A DNA stretch of 6,707 nucleotides, from positions 1-6,707 of the forward strand of contig JAYEFQ010000009.1 in the NCBI GenBank assembly GCA_034658655.1. Reading direction: 5' to 3'. The position numbers were made by a program, and so were the translations under genes. Below the pieces are notes generated by a model. The model made no database searches. It was not told the DNA's origin and saw only the letters and a list, made by a program, of their open reading frames with translations. Positions within the stretch are counted from its first letter, which is position 1. Every line of letters begins with the position of its first letter. Origin of the DNA: JAQIBY01 sp034658655. GTDB lineage: Bacteria; Bacteroidota; Bacteroidia; Bacteroidales; ML635J-15. This document shows positions 6,142 to 6,707 of the stretch, piece by piece.

Positions 6142-6170
6142 TCAACAAAAGGTTGCAACCTCTTGTTTGA
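6142..6170. repeat. Imperfect 29-nt palindrome with perfect 12-bp core
   Basis: AGGTTGCAACCT (6150-6161) is a perfect 12-bp palindrome. Outer arms TCAA-CAA and TTG-TTTGA extend the symmetry with one mismatch and one bulge. The core has no loop, which favours a protein-binding site or cruciform over an RNA hairpin. No regulated gene starts nearby. Confidence 0.45.
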
Positions 6171-6342
6171 TATCCAGTGTCCCATATTTTCTTTTTTTGC
6201 ATCCGCCATGTGGCGTATTATCGTGCTATCGTTTCAATTGTGTTTGAATAGTTAATGTTTTTAATTTTAGCACTGAGTAGTTACAATTTTCTTAATAGTG
6301 AAAAAAAAGAAATTTCTTACCGATGGCTAACGGTTCTAATGA

Positions 6343-6385
6343 CAATCGTATGACAATCGCTTTCCCTTTCCAATCGTATGACAAT
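6343..6385 (+). repeat. Two copies of a 15-nt direct repeat
   Basis: CAATCGTATGACAAT occurs at 6343-6357 and again, identical, at 6371-6385, with starts 28 nt apart. GACAATCG also appears twice at 6341-6359. It lies beyond the 3' end of the minus-strand regulator gene, and its role is unknown. Confidence 0.7.
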
Positions 6386-6400
6386 TGTTTTCCTCGCCTC

Positions 6401-6440
6401 CCGAAAGTTTTCGGAACGCTTCCAGAAAGCTTTCGGAACG
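6401..6440. repeat. Tandem GAAAG/CTTTC palindromes after the oxyR-like gene
   Basis: CCGAAAGTTTTCGGAACG (6401-6418) and CCAGAAAGCTTTCGGAACG (6422-6440) are tandem near-copies, and each is itself a dyad: CCGAAA/TTTCGG around GT in the first, the perfect 10-mer GAAAGCTTTC in the second. They lie 30-70 nt past the stop codon of the minus-strand regulator, where they could stop or stabilise its transcript. No long T-tract is present on that strand, so classic termination is uncertain. Confidence 0.6.
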
Positions 6441-6469
6441 CAACTACTCATCTACAATATAAGACTCTG

Positions 6470-6707
6470 TTATCTCACAGGAATAATTTCCCCTTGTTTC
6501 TTTTTCATTTTTGTTGGAATATTATTGATGATCTTGCTTTTTAAAGCCTCCAACAAGCGTTTGCGAGGATATCCTTTTCGGTAGCACAAACTGACTTCAC
6601 GGGTTGGAATTGGAGGATGAAATTCCCGTAATTGCTTGCGCTGGTTTCCTGATAAATCAGTTTTGGCAAGTTCTGGCAGTAAGGTGTAGCCGCCTTCTGT
6701 ATCAATT
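6470..6707 (-). CDS. oxyR: OxyR-like LysR-family regulator, C-terminal part
   Basis: Reading the minus strand from the right edge gives 78 residues ending in VR and a TAA at 6472-6470. The start, the DNA-binding helix-turn-helix and the redox cysteines lie outside the window. The visible part is the end of a LysR-type effector domain: GGYTLLPELAKTDLSG, then REFHPPIPTREVSLCYRKGY and RKRLLEALKSKIINNIP. This layout (G-x-T-L-L-P-E-L-A, P-x-P-T-R-E-V-S-L, K-x-x-L-x-E-A-L) is typical of the hydrogen-peroxide sensor OxyR of Bacteroidota, which activates catalase, peroxiredoxin and thioredoxin/glutaredoxin genes. A Lys-rich tail follows. Another LysR regulator cannot be excluded without the N-terminal part. 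It converges on the redox/GroES operon, with the transposase remnant in between. Confidence 0.78.
   Translation of the reverse strand, partial: IDTEGGYTLLPELAKTDLSGNQRKQLREFHPPIPTREVSLCYRKGYPRKRLLEALKSKIINNIPTKMKKKQGEIIPVR

Larger units (their letters stand above)
5994..6469. other. Dyad-rich non-coding region between IS remnant and oxyR-like gene
   Basis: No convincing gene lies in these 476 nt. The open frames at 5994-6209 (minus) and 6323-6584 (plus) have odd composition, cross inverted repeats and, for the latter, run antisense into the regulator gene. What is present is a TTAAG-based dyad (6017-6076), a palindrome at 6142-6170, a short palindrome CGCCA/TGGCG at 6204-6215, a 15-nt direct repeat (6343-6385) and twin GAAAG/CTTTC dyads (6401-6440). 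The right end is the 3' untranslated region of the minus-strand regulator. Confidence 0.7.

Noticed and set aside
5994..6209. Minus-strand open frame of 71 codons next to the transposase remnant
   Set aside because: It does not continue the transposase, its second half is a translation of the TTAAG dyad, and no family resemblance is seen.
6343..6440. Short CRISPR-like array
   Set aside because: There are only two exact 15-nt copies with a 13-nt gap, then a different palindromic pair. Repeat and spacer lengths do not suit CRISPR, and no cas gene is present.
6323..6584. Two overlapping plus-strand frames at the right end
   Set aside because: Both run antisense into the OxyR-like gene, whose minus-strand frame is clearly conserved, and both cross the tandem palindromes.

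Overview
The window looks like chromosomal DNA of an AT-rich, probably marine or sediment, member of the Bacteroidota. The grounds are two consecutive large secreted proteins ending in type IX secretion (T9SS) C-terminal sorting domains, A-rich leaders without clear Shine-Dalgarno sites, and intergenic DNA crowded with short palindromic repeats. An order such as Marinilabiliales is a guess from general resemblance. No rRNA, tRNA, CRISPR array or prophage is visible.

Region 1 (1-4083, plus strand): the 3' end of a large surface protein, then 21 nt later a complete 861-residue secreted protein. The second has a signal peptide, two jelly-roll-like domains, four copies of a roughly 112-118-residue beta repeat and a YPNP-type T9SS sorting domain. 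They probably form one transcription unit for exported, cell-surface or adhesin-like products.

Region 2 (4084-4690): about 600 nt without a convincing gene. It holds a cluster of hairpins, a 45-nt direct repeat present twice 212 nt apart, and an 82-nt interrupted palindrome. It reads as a nest of interspersed palindromic repeats. Its right part must contain the promoter of the next operon.

Region 3 (4691-5649, plus strand): a two-gene operon. The first gene is a thioredoxin-fold/glutaredoxin fusion whose thioredoxin half has lost its CxxC while the glutaredoxin half keeps CTYC. The second is a divergent GroES-family protein with a shortened roof loop and no groEL beside it. A strong bidirectional terminator closes the operon.

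Region 4 (5661-6707, minus strand): the C-terminal remnant of a DDE transposase (IS4 superfamily, IS1634-like), then about 480 nt of dyad-rich non-coding DNA, then the C-terminal 78 residues of an OxyR-like LysR regulator that enters from the right edge. A redox/chaperone operon and an OxyR-type regulator thus converge on an eroded insertion-sequence site. A functional link between them is plausible but unproven. The pairing of redox fusion and orphan co-chaperonin is the best candidate for something under-described here; the other candidate is the repeat families.
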